From Chloroflexota bacterium (lineage in GTDB: Bacteria; Chloroflexota; Anaerolineae; Anaerolineales; UBA11858): a stretch of DNA of 6,433 nt. A program made the translations under genes and the position numbers. Where the stretch lies: contig DOTA01000272.1 in NCBI GenBank assembly GCA_003513015.1, positions 3,366 to 9,798 on the forward strand, written 5' to 3'. Positions 1 to 5,793 of the stretch are shown here, in pieces (position 1 is the stretch's first letter; each line of letters opens with the position of its first letter). Below the pieces are notes generated by a model, which searched no databases, was not told the origin of the DNA, and was given only the letters and a program-made list of their open reading frames with translations.

Positions 1-458
1 ACGCGCTGCTGCTGCCCGCCAGAAAGCTGTCCGGGGAATTTTTTGGCCTGTTCGGGGATGCCTACGCGCTCCAACAATTCCAGCGCCACCTTTTCGGCTT
101 TATCCTTCGACCACTTGCGCACCCAAATGGGTGCCAATGTGATGTTTTGCATTACCGTCAAGTGGGGGAAGAGATTGAATTGTTGAAAGACCATGCCGGT
201 TTCGGTGCGGATTTTTTCGATATTGCGGATATCGTGGGATAACTCGATCCCATCAACCACGATGTGGCCTTGTTGATGCTCCTCCAGCCGGTTAAGGGTG
301 CGAATGAAGGTGGATTTTCCTGACCCCGAAGGGCCAAAAATAACGATAACCTCCCCCTGTTCGACTTGCATATCAATGCCTCTCAGCACATGAAATTCAT
401 CAAACCACTTGTGGACGCCCTGGCAAGTAATGATCGGGTGATCGTTTGTTTCGGTCAT
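1..458 (-). CDS. aapP: Amino-acid ABC transporter ATP-binding protein (AapP/GlnQ type), 3'-truncated by window edge
   Basis: This is the cytoplasmic ATPase of a polar amino-acid importer; it hydrolyses ATP to drive the two permeases encoded just upstream. I translated 152 codons from the ATG at 458. The Walker A motif GPSGSGKST lies at residues 42-50, the Q-loop (FQQFNLFPHLTV) at about 91-102, and the ABC signature LSGGQ at 145-149 followed by QQR. Walker B, the D-loop and the H-switch lie beyond the window, so about 100 of the usual 240-260 residues are missing. The start is supported by AGGAG at 464-468, five bases upstream of the ATG, and by the usual short lead-in (residues 1-14) before the first strand. 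It is the last gene seen in the J-Q-M-P operon, with an 80-bp gap after the preceding permease. The family is certain. The Aap symbol is inferred from operon order, and GlnQ/HisP-type names would fit the protein equally well. Confidence 0.95.
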   Translation of the reverse strand, partial: MTETNDHPIITCQGVHKWFDEFHVLRGIDMQVEQGEVIVIFGPSGSGKSTFIRTLNRLEEHQQGHIVVDGIELSHDIRNIEKIRTETGMVFQQFNLFPHLTVMQNITLAPIWVRKWSKDKAEKVALELLERVGIPEQAKKFPGQLSGGQQQR

Positions 459-474
459 GTTGACTCCTACCGAA

Positions 475-494
475 TTGGGATTAGCAATTCCCAA
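475..494. other. Small inverted repeat in the permease-ATPase gap
   Basis: TTGGGA (475-480) and TCCCAA (489-494) form a 6-bp stem around an 8-base loop, seven bases upstream of the ATPase ribosome binding site on the minus strand. No U-run follows it, so it is not an intrinsic terminator. It could be a weak RNA stem between aapM and aapP. A 6-bp repeat in an 80-bp gap may also be chance. Confidence 0.3.
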
Positions 495-538
495 ACTCGA
501 GAATAAATGCTTTTCTATAAAGATTACCTGGAGTGACC

Positions 539-1756
539 CTATAATTTCGCGGAAACTCCCAGAGCAGTTTCCAAGCGCCGGCTGGCAAGAGACATCAGAT
601 AACTGAAAATCCAATACACCACGGCGATAAATAAATAAACTTCTAATTGCAATTGCACGAACTCCGGATCGGAGTTGATGATCGAACGCCCAATCCCCAA
701 GAAATCGTTGATACCGACAATCACTACCAGGGTGGTATCTTTAAAAAGGCTGATGAATTGCCCCACGATTGCCGGAATCACCGCCCGGATGGCTTGCGGT
801 AAAACAATAAATACCATGGTTTGCAGACCATTCATGCCCACCGCTTTGGCGGCTTCAATCTGACCTTTGGGAACCGCTTGCAAACCGCCACGCACATTTT
901 CAGCCGTGTAAGCCGCACTAAAAACAGTTACGGCCATCAAGGCCCGCAAAAGCCGATCGATACGAGATTCGGCCGGCAAAAACAAGGCCAGGATGATCGA
1001 GAACATAAACAAGATCGTGATTAATGGAACCCCTCGAACGCCCTCGATGAAGATGGTAGAAAAAGCGCTAACCACCGGCAGGGATGAGCGCCGCCCCAAT
1101 GCCAGGGCCACCCCAATCGGGAATGAAAGCAAAATGCCACCGGCGGAGAGCAAAAAGGTCACCAACAAGCCGCCCCAAAGCGTGGTCGCAATTTGGGGTA
1201 GGAATGAGCTATTCTCAAAACCTGCGAGCAAGAGAATGCTAATCACTGGCACCAGCAGCCAGCCCAGCACTATATAAAGCACCTTTACAAAGGGCGCTCG
1301 CCCAATTCCAAAACCGAGTAAAACCCAAATCAGGTTAGACCCCAGGTACAGGCGCATATTCAAGTTCAATTGTGCATGCTGGATGGGCAGGAGCGCCAAA
1401 AGCAAAAATGTTAGCCCCACAGCGATGGAAATGGAACGCAACAAACCGCCCCATTTTCCCCAACTGACGCCTAACATAAAGATAATCAGTGACAAGCTGA
1501 CTCCCACCCGCCAGATTTGATCGCGAGGATATTGCCCTACGGCATACAGGAGGGGGAAATTTATAACCGGAGTCCAATCGGCCTGGGTGACGATCCAAAT
1601 GATGGCATTGACGATCGCAAAGAAGATTAAGGGCAACAGGATCAGGGTAATCAAAGTGTTGCCAACATTGTTGAACAGATTTCCCTTGACCCATTTCAGC
1701 GGCCCGGGGGGGAGGGGCTGACGAATTTCTTCCTGTGGAATTTCTACTATGCTCAT
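539..1756 (-). CDS. aapM: Amino-acid ABC transporter permease, AapM type (second permease)
   Basis: This is an inner-membrane subunit of a polar amino-acid ABC importer, 405 aa, expected to pair with the permease encoded upstream. The C-terminal half is the conserved HisM-type permease domain: hydrophobic segments at about 195-222 and 235-260, then ENVRGGLQAVPKGQ (286-299), then the EAA loop at 301-320 (EAA, G307, I317, P320), which docks on the ATPase. The N-terminal half has additional hydrophobic segments (about 31-58, 84-98, 108-124, 157-180). Such an extended N-terminus is known for AapM/BztC-like permeases, which run near 380-430 aa, unlike the short 220-aa HisM. The ATG at 1756 lies two bases after the stop of the previous gene, with GAGG (1762-1765) overlapping that gene's end, so translation is probably coupled. 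It ends with TAG at 539-541. Substrate range cannot be read from the sequence. Confidence 0.93.
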   Translation of the reverse strand: MSIVEIPQEEIRQPLPPGPLKWVKGNLFNNVGNTLITLILLPLIFFAIVNAIIWIVTQADWTPVINFPLLYAVGQYPRDQIWRVGVSLSLIIFMLGVSWGKWGGLLRSISIAVGLTFLLLALLPIQHAQLNLNMRLYLGSNLIWVLLGFGIGRAPFVKVLYIVLGWLLVPVISILLLAGFENSSFLPQIATTLWGGLLVTFLLSAGGILLSFPIGVALALGRRSSLPVVSAFSTIFIEGVRGVPLITILFMFSIILALFLPAESRIDRLLRALMAVTVFSAAYTAENVRGGLQAVPKGQIEAAKAVGMNGLQTMVFIVLPQAIRAVIPAIVGQFISLFKDTTLVVIVGINDFLGIGRSIINSDPEFVQLQLEVYLFIAVVYWIFSYLMSLASRRLETALGVSAKL

Positions 1757-1758
1757 AA

Positions 1759-2949
1759 TTACCTCGTCACAAATTGGATGCGACGGTTATAAAGGTTGAG
1801 AACGAACGAAGTCAGCAAACTGAGAGCCAAATACGTCAACATCACCAGGGCAAAAACCGGCACTGCCCGCCCGGCCTGATTAATCGCAATTTTGCCGACA
1901 CTAAATACTTCTTGAAAACCAATCACCAAAGCCAGGCTTGAGTTTTTCGTCAGGTTAAGATATTGGCTAATCATAGGCGGGATAATCACGCGCAATGCCT
2001 GTGGCATCACCACCAGACTCAAGACCTGCACGGTGTTAAGCCCCAAGGCGCGGGCAGCTTCCATCTGGCCGCGATCCACTGCCTGAATGCCGGCCCGAAC
2101 CACTTCTGCAATAAAGGCGGCGGTGTAGGTGCTCAATCCCACAAACAGAGCGGCAAATTCAGGGGTGAGACGCAACCCTCCCTGGAAATTGAATCCTTCT
2201 AAAACAGGCTGATCCAACCAGAATGGTTTCCAGCCCGAAACGGCCAATCCAATCATCGTGCCAATCACCAACAATCCCAGGCTGATGGGCACGTAGTAGG
2301 TATCCTTCCCGGTCAATTCCCGGCGTTTGCGGAGGGTCACAAAACTAATAATTGCTAAAATAATGCCAATCATGAACGGGATGACGAAAGTGTGGCCTGC
2401 ATCTGTCAGGCGCGGCCAAGTCAGATAAATGCCGCGTTGGTTCAGATAGGCTACACTCGTCCAGGTGATACTTTCTTTTACGGGTGGCAACTTGGCAAAG
2501 ACAGTGAAATACCAGATGAAAAGCAAAACCAGCAAGGGAATGTTTCGGTGGAATTCAATATAAACCAGTGCCAGGCGGCTCAATAACCAGTTCGATGAAA
2601 GACGCGCTAAGGCCAGCAACGTTCCCAAAATTGTGGCGACAAAAATCCCCGAAATTGATACCAGCAGGGTGTTGACTAGCCCGACAACGAAAGCGCGCCC
2701 AAAAGACATACTGGGATCGTACTCAATGGGCGGATTGCTGATGGGAAATCCGGCGGGTTTATCGAGAAAATCGAACCCGAGCGACATCCCGCGGGCTTCC
2801 GCCGCTCTTTGGAAATTGATAACACCCCAAATCACGAAACCAATCACGAGCACCGCGGAAAGAATCTGGGCGACAGCTTTGATCACGCGTTCATCGCGGT
2901 AAAAAGGGATCTCAGATTTAAATTGAATTTCTGTATTTGAGTTTGTCAT
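1759..2949 (-). CDS. aapQ: Amino-acid ABC transporter permease, AapQ type (first permease)
   Basis: This is an inner-membrane permease subunit, 396 aa, close to the roughly 400 aa of AapQ/BztB proteins. A cytoplasmic N-terminus is followed by a membrane segment at about 24-45, further segments at about 88-113, 136-151, 187-206 and 218-236, and the conserved C-terminal permease domain. That domain contains AEVVRAGIQAVDRGQ (281-295) and the EAA loop at 297-316 (EAA, G303, P316), the contact site for the ATPase. The long central insertion (about 155-260) with extra hydrophobic stretches is typical of the AapQ branch, whose first and second permeases differ. The ATG at 2949 has no recognisable Shine-Dalgarno sequence (TTCATTCCTACA precedes it). 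A 10-bp hairpin ends 15 bases upstream, so initiation may be weak compared with the binding-protein gene. The stop TAA lies two bases from the next start. Family assignment is firm; substrate is unknown. Confidence 0.93.
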   Translation of the reverse strand: MTNSNTEIQFKSEIPFYRDERVIKAVAQILSAVLVIGFVIWGVINFQRAAEARGMSLGFDFLDKPAGFPISNPPIEYDPSMSFGRAFVVGLVNTLLVSISGIFVATILGTLLALARLSSNWLLSRLALVYIEFHRNIPLLVLLFIWYFTVFAKLPPVKESITWTSVAYLNQRGIYLTWPRLTDAGHTFVIPFMIGIILAIISFVTLRKRRELTGKDTYYVPISLGLLVIGTMIGLAVSGWKPFWLDQPVLEGFNFQGGLRLTPEFAALFVGLSTYTAAFIAEVVRAGIQAVDRGQMEAARALGLNTVQVLSLVVMPQALRVIIPPMISQYLNLTKNSSLALVIGFQEVFSVGKIAINQAGRAVPVFALVMLTYLALSLLTSFVLNLYNRRIQFVTR

Positions 2950-2964
2950 TGTAGGAATGAACCA

Positions 2965-2994
2965 TCAGAGGGCGATGAAACCACCGCCCTCTGA
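2965..2994 (-). promoter_or_regulatory. Intercistronic hairpin between binding-protein and permease genes
   Basis: A perfect 10-bp inverted repeat has arms at 2965-2974 and 2985-2994 (TCAGAGGGCG and its complement) around a 10-base loop. In the minus-strand transcript it follows the binding-protein stop codon by 23 bases and ends 15 bases before the permease ATG. No U-tract follows the stem, which argues against a full terminator. Hairpins at this position in binding-protein-dependent transporter operons (malE-malF is the classic case) stabilise the 3' end of the upstream message and raise the binding protein over the permeases. That role here is inferred from position and shape. Confidence 0.65.
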
Positions 2995-3020
2995 AATTTT
3001 AGGTGAGTGCTGAAATTTTA
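2991..3020. repeat. 11-bp direct repeat at the 3' end of the binding-protein gene
   Basis: CTGAAATTTTA occurs at 2991-3001 and again, identical, at 3010-3020. The copies start 19 bp apart. The second includes the stop codon of the binding-protein gene, and the first overlaps the outer arm of the intercistronic hairpin. It may be a small local duplication with no function. Confidence 0.45.
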
Positions 3021-4133
3021 TTTGATCTCGGGTGCGTAAATTACGCCACCATTGGAGTAATTTTCATTCAGGCCGCGCGGCAAGGTAAAGGCCAGGCCAT
3101 TGGGTCCCAGGTAGCGGTCATAAAGCTCGCCGTAGTTGCCCACTGCCGTAATGGCACGGGCTAAGGCATCGGCATCCAGCCCAAGTTGGGTGTAACCCCA
3201 GTCATCGCCATTGCCCAGCAATGTGCGAATGCGGCCATCATCACTGTTTTTCATCTGTTCTACATTGGCCTGCGTGACACCCAGCTCTTCGGCGTTAATC
3301 AGGGCATACATCACGATTTTGACGGTATCAAACCAGGCATCGTCGCCATGCGGCACCGCGGGGGTCAGCGGTTCTTTGGAGATGAAGAAATCAAAAATCT
3401 TGTGCTCATCCGGGTTCGCAAAACCGGTGCGGACAGCGTAAAGCTGGGAGTTATCCGAGGTGGTCAGGTCACAGCGGCCTTCTTCGTAAGCGCTATAAAC
3501 GGCAGCGGTTTCTTCGAAGATCACGGCCTCGTAATTCCAGCCATGATCCGTGAAATATTGGGCCACATTCTTTTCGGTGGTGGTGCCACTGGTTACACAC
3601 ACAGTTGCGCCATCAAAATCTTCGGGGCCATTGATGCCACTATCCACACGGGCCATAAAGGTTTGCCCATCGTAGAACATCACATTGGTGAAGTTGCCCC
3701 ATTGGGCATCGCGCGAGGCATTCCAGGTGAGGTTGCGGGAGAGGATATCCACTTCGGCAGTCTGCAGAGCCGGACCGCGATCTGCTGCTGTGAGGGGTAC
3801 AAATTCCACGGCTTCGGGATCACCCAAAACCGCCGCGGCAACCGCCCGGCAAAGATCAATATCAAAGCCAATGTTGCGGCCATTTTCGTCCAGGTAGCCA
3901 AATCCGGTCAAATCGGTGCGAGACCCGCAGACCAATTTGCCGCGATCAATCACACGGCTGAGAATCTCACCGCTGCCGCTGGGGGCAGCCGGCGCAGCCT
4001 CGGCCGCAACCGGAACTTCCACCGTGACGATTACAGTTTCAACGGGGGCGGGTTCAGCAGAACCACCACATGCGGCCAACAGAAAAGCAAATACGAGCAA
4101 TAAAGCAAAAACTGGGAATAACTTGCGAGACAT
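3018..4133 (-). CDS. aapJ: Amino-acid ABC transporter substrate-binding lipoprotein, AapJ/BztA type
   Basis: This is the extracytoplasmic receptor of the importer, 371 aa. A lipoprotein signal peptide (residues 1-21) ends in the lipobox LAAC with Cys22. An Ala/Pro/Glu/Val-rich linker (about 23-55) tethers the domain to the membrane. The two-lobed binding domain of the family-3 type begins at about residue 58. It shows GKLVCGSRTDLTGFGYLD (65-82), GFDIDLCRAVAAAVLGDP (89-106), the AapJ-like LSRNLTWNASRD (131-142), and EPLTPAVPHGDDAWFDTVK (254-272). It ends in LPRGLNENYSNGGVIYAPEI, as AapJ/BztA proteins do. The family is about 340 aa; the extra length is the lipoprotein linker. The ATG at 4133 is set by AAGGAGG (4142-4148) eight bases upstream and by the signal peptide. 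It is first in the operon, behind the promoter at 4266-4294. Broad amino-acid specificity is known for AapJ but only inferred here. Confidence 0.95.
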   Translation of the reverse strand: MSRKLFPVFALLLVFAFLLAACGGSAEPAPVETVIVTVEVPVAAEAAPAAPSGSGEILSRVIDRGKLVCGSRTDLTGFGYLDENGRNIGFDIDLCRAVAAAVLGDPEAVEFVPLTAADRGPALQTAEVDILSRNLTWNASRDAQWGNFTNVMFYDGQTFMARVDSGINGPEDFDGATVCVTSGTTTEKNVAQYFTDHGWNYEAVIFEETAAVYSAYEEGRCDLTTSDNSQLYAVRTGFANPDEHKIFDFFISKEPLTPAVPHGDDAWFDTVKIVMYALINAEELGVTQANVEQMKNSDDGRIRTLLGNGDDWGYTQLGLDADALARAITAVGNYGELYDRYLGPNGLAFTLPRGLNENYSNGGVIYAPEIK

Positions 4134-4141
4134 TTTTTGTT

Positions 4142-4148
4142 CCTCCTT
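4142..4148 (-). promoter_or_regulatory. Strong ribosome binding site of the binding-protein gene
   Basis: AAGGAGG on the minus strand lies eight bases before the ATG at 4133. It is the strongest translation signal of the operon and fixes the start. The first permease, by contrast, lacks any clear Shine-Dalgarno sequence. Confidence 0.85.
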
Positions 4149-4169
4149 AGGAAATTTTTATTTTTTTGA

Positions 4170-4217
4170 TTTGGTTGCCTCAAAATACACGGGTTGCAGC
4201 GCACCTCCTTTGGTTGC
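4170..4217 (-). repeat. 9-bp direct repeat in the transporter leader
   Basis: GCAACCAAA (minus strand) occurs at 4209-4217 and again at 4170-4178, with a shorter GCAACCC between them. Each copy lies shortly upstream of a GGAGG sequence: the first directly abuts the orphan Shine-Dalgarno at 4202-4211, and the second precedes the real one by about 20 bases. This could reflect a partial duplication of the leader. No known RNA motif is recognised. Confidence 0.35.
4202..4211 (-). promoter_or_regulatory. Orphan Shine-Dalgarno sequence in the 5' leader
   Basis: AAAGGAGGTG on the minus strand matches ten consecutive bases of the 16S rRNA 3'-end complement. No ATG, GTG or TTG follows at the normal 5-9-base distance. 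The nearest candidate is a GTG about 12 bases after GGAGG, which would encode only about 10 residues. The real start of the gene is about 70 bases further on, with its own site. The motif match is certain; any function (ribosome standby, leader peptide, RNA switch) is speculation. Confidence 0.5.
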
Positions 4218-4265
4218 TGGAACACAAGATTTGCTCAAATACGATCAAAAATGTACTAATCGTCA

Positions 4266-4294
4266 ATTATAGGGGAATCAGATGTGACACGCAA
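4266..4294 (-). promoter_or_regulatory. Sigma-70 promoter of the amino-acid transporter operon
   Basis: On the minus strand, TTGCGT (-35, at 4289-4294) and a perfect TATAAT (-10, at 4266-4271) are separated by 17 bp (4272-4288). Transcription would start near 4259, giving a leader of about 125 bases before the aapJ-like ATG at 4133. A/T tracts at about 4298-4345, just upstream of the -35 box, resemble an UP element. The -35 hexamer lies within a small dyad, ACGC-TT-GCGT (4289-4298), which might bind a regulator. Confidence 0.75.
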
Positions 4295-4340
4295 GCGTTT
4301 TTCGTAGAAAAAAGGGTGTTTTTTTGTGGTTTTTATAAAA

Positions 4341-4352
4341 TATTTCGAAATA
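4341..4352. repeat. 12-bp perfect palindrome upstream of the transporter promoter
   Basis: TATTTCGAAATA is fully self-complementary. It lies about 47 bp upstream of the -35 box of the transporter promoter, and a second palindrome, TTTTATAAAA, adjoins it at 4331-4340. Both sit in very AT-rich DNA, where palindromes arise easily. The position would suit an activator site, but no known consensus is matched. Confidence 0.3.
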
Positions 4353-4393
4353 GCTTTGTTTTTTGGATTAAAGCCCCCTACTGAAACTCAACA

Positions 4394-4411
4394 GTGATCT
4401 TGTCAGATCAC
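4394..4411. repeat. Dyad downstream of dinB (7-bp arms)
   Basis: GTGATCT (4394-4400) and AGATCAC (4405-4411) flank a 4-base spacer, about 30 bp past the dinB stop. As RNA it would form a 7-bp stem with a tetraloop, but no U-run follows on the minus strand, so termination would be weak at best. As DNA the arms look like Crp-type half-sites, but with the wrong spacing. It is the only hairpin candidate between dinB and the transporter promoter. Confidence 0.4.
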
Positions 4412-4440
4412 ATTTAACTACAAAACAGTGCGGCGGCGCT

Positions 4441-5625
4441 TCATTTTTTGTTGCCGATTCCCCGCTGGAGGGCCTGCTCGCCAAACCGATCACGCAACGC
4501 TGTGATGGTCTGGCGCAATTTCTCGTCTTTTTGCCAATCAAGATCCCACAGGCCGATTTGCTGTGGCGGTTTTTCTAACCCGCTGACCCCCACACCAATC
4601 AGGCGCACCGGTTGGCGTTCAGCTTGCTGCCACTCTTTTTCAAAAAGATCAACCGCATGGTGGCCGATGGTTCCTTCATCGTCGAAGGGCTGACCAGGGG
4701 TCACCTGACGCGTCAGGGTGGTGAAATCAGACCAGCGCAGCTTGATTTTGATGGTGCGGGCGGTCAGATTCTGTTTTTGGAGTTGGCGCGCCACCTGGGC
4801 GGATTGCTGCCCCAGGGTTTGGTGCAATTTTTGAGGGTCACGCACATCCTGAACGTACGTGACCTCCTGGCTGATGGATTTGGCCTCGTGTTCGATGACG
4901 ATGGGGCGATTATCGATGCCTTTGGCGCGCAGGGCAAGGTCATAGCCGTTTTTACCGAAACGGTGCAGCAGATCGACTTCGGGGTGAGCGGCCAATTCCC
5001 CGATAGTGGTCACGCCCAGGGGAATCAATTTCTCCGCGGTTTTGGGGCCGACACCCCAGAGCATGGTGACGGGCAGGGGAGCCAGAAATTCGGCTTCGTC
5101 TCCTGGGGGAACAATGGTGATGGCGTTGGGCGAAATCCCTTTAGGCGCGCCCATTTTGCCCACATCGGTGGCAATTTTGGCGACCAGTTTGTTGCTGGCG
5201 ATCCCCAGGGAACAGGGTAAACCCACATTTTGGCGGATGCCAGCCTGAAGTCCGCAGGCGATCTCCGGGATGGAACCGGGTAAATCGGTCACATCCAGAA
5301 AAGCCTCATCAATCGAAATCTGTTCCAGCAGGGGAGTCAAATCCCGCAGAATTTGCATCACTTTGCGGGAGGCTGTGCGGTAATCCGTGAAATGCGGGGA
5401 TACGATGCGCAGATCGGGGCAAAGGTTGAGGGCGCTGCGCATGGGCATGGCGGAGCGCACGCCGCGCGCCCGCGCGGCATACGAACAAGAAGAAACCACC
5501 CCGCGCTGATCGGGACGTCCGCCCACGGCAAAGGCCTTGCCTTTTAGGGCCGGGTCGCGCTGTTCTTCGACCGCACAATAAAAAGCGTCGAGATCAAGAT
5601 GGATGATGTGGCGCAGAGGGTTCAT
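4441..5625 (-). CDS. dinB: DNA polymerase IV (Y-family translesion polymerase)
   Basis: This is a cytoplasmic, low-fidelity DNA polymerase that copies past damaged template bases and lacks proofreading; 394 aa, somewhat longer than the 351 aa of E. coli Pol IV. The palm carries DLDAFY (11-16): D11 is the first metal ligand and Y16 occupies the steric-gate position that excludes ribonucleotides. SIDEAFLDV (104-112) supplies D106 and E107. Fingers include the SYAARARGVRSAMP region (48-61). SLGIASNKLVAKIATDVGKMGAPKG (139-163) and the thumb helix-hairpin-helix LWGVGPKTAEKL (189-200) follow. The little-finger domain spans about 245-350. QQIGLWD (355-361) resembles a beta-clamp-binding motif, followed by a roughly 30-residue tail. 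The ATG at 5625 fits the usual DinB N-terminus but has no Shine-Dalgarno sequence, only AT-rich DNA. A possible weak promoter is TTGATA (5781-5786), 18 bp, TATGTT (5757-5762). No LexA-like GAAC/GTTC operator was found. Confidence 0.97.
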   Translation of the reverse strand: MNPLRHIIHLDLDAFYCAVEEQRDPALKGKAFAVGGRPDQRGVVSSCSYAARARGVRSAMPMRSALNLCPDLRIVSPHFTDYRTASRKVMQILRDLTPLLEQISIDEAFLDVTDLPGSIPEIACGLQAGIRQNVGLPCSLGIASNKLVAKIATDVGKMGAPKGISPNAITIVPPGDEAEFLAPLPVTMLWGVGPKTAEKLIPLGVTTIGELAAHPEVDLLHRFGKNGYDLALRAKGIDNRPIVIEHEAKSISQEVTYVQDVRDPQKLHQTLGQQSAQVARQLQKQNLTARTIKIKLRWSDFTTLTRQVTPGQPFDDEGTIGHHAVDLFEKEWQQAERQPVRLIGVGVSGLEKPPQQIGLWDLDWQKDEKLRQTITALRDRFGEQALQRGIGNKK

Positions 5626-5723
5626 TAAATATTAGTTTACCAAAAGCCTGGTTTTTACGATCGCTAACTTTTTCAGGAAACTCGTTGGTTTTGTGACTCT
5701 ATCCGGTCAAATCGCTTTATCGT

Positions 5724-5746
5724 TCAATATATGTGCAATATATTGA
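5724..5746. promoter_or_regulatory. Inverted repeat overlapping the -35 box (candidate operator)
   Basis: TCAATATAT (5724-5732) and ATATATTGA (5738-5746) are exact complements around the 5-base spacer GTGCA, a 23-bp dyad. Its right arm shares four bases with the -35 hexamer TTGACA at 5743-5748. Bound protein would therefore block or touch RNA polymerase. The shape suits a dimeric helix-turn-helix repressor, but no such gene is in the window and the family cannot be named. Nine matched base pairs are more than expected by chance even in AT-rich DNA. Confidence 0.6.
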
Positions 5747-5771
5747 CAAAATAAGAAACATAGGATATATT
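5743..5771 (+). promoter_or_regulatory. Near-consensus sigma-70 promoter of the Trp-rich membrane protein gene
   Basis: A perfect TTGACA (5743-5748) is followed after 17 bp by TATATT (5766-5771), which matches five of six -10 bases. Transcription would start near 5778, about 40 bases before the ATG at 5817. It is the strongest-looking promoter in the window. The overlapping dyad suggests it is kept under control. Confidence 0.78.
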
Positions 5772-5781
5772 TATGAAAATT

Positions 5782-5793
5782 ATCAAATTTGAT
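5782..5793. promoter_or_regulatory. 12-bp perfect palindrome just after the predicted transcription start
   Basis: ATCAAATTTGAT is fully self-complementary and lies about 4-16 bases after the predicted start of transcription. Its TCAA...TTGA ends are shared with the larger dyad at the -35 box, so it might be a second, shorter site for the same regulator. AT-rich context makes chance occurrence possible. Confidence 0.4.

Larger units (their letters stand above)
4134..4440. other. Intergenic region between dinB and the transporter operon
   Basis: This 307-bp AT-rich stretch carries no gene. From the dinB side it holds a 7-bp-arm dyad (4394-4411), two short palindromes (4331-4352), A/T tracts including a TTTTTC-gta-GAAAAA dyad (4298-4312), the operon promoter (4266-4294), and a leader with an orphan Shine-Dalgarno sequence and a 9-bp direct repeat. 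No standard intrinsic terminator (GC-rich stem plus U-run) for dinB is visible, so some readthrough into the transporter genes is possible. Confidence 0.7.

Noticed and set aside
3186..4103. Long open frame (305 codons) on the plus strand, antisense to the binding-protein gene.
   Set aside because: It lies entirely inside a well-supported lipoprotein gene, encodes no recognisable domain or ordered membrane pattern, and follows from the codon bias of the opposite strand.
4031..4225. 64-codon minus-strand frame starting with GTG in the transporter leader and overlapping the binding-protein start.
   Set aside because: It starts upstream of the orphan Shine-Dalgarno and so cannot use it, has no ribosome site of its own, and out-competes nothing in the strong signal-peptide frame it overlaps.
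4394..4411. Calling this dyad a true Crp/Fnr site.
   Set aside because: The half-sites are good but the cores are 10 bp apart where Crp needs 6, and no evidence of a Crp protein is in the window.
4612..5220. 202-codon open frame on the plus strand, antisense to dinB.
   Set aside because: It is Gly/Phe/Gln-rich sequence with no recognisable motif, fully inside a complete DNA polymerase IV gene; best explained as a mirror of dinB codon use.
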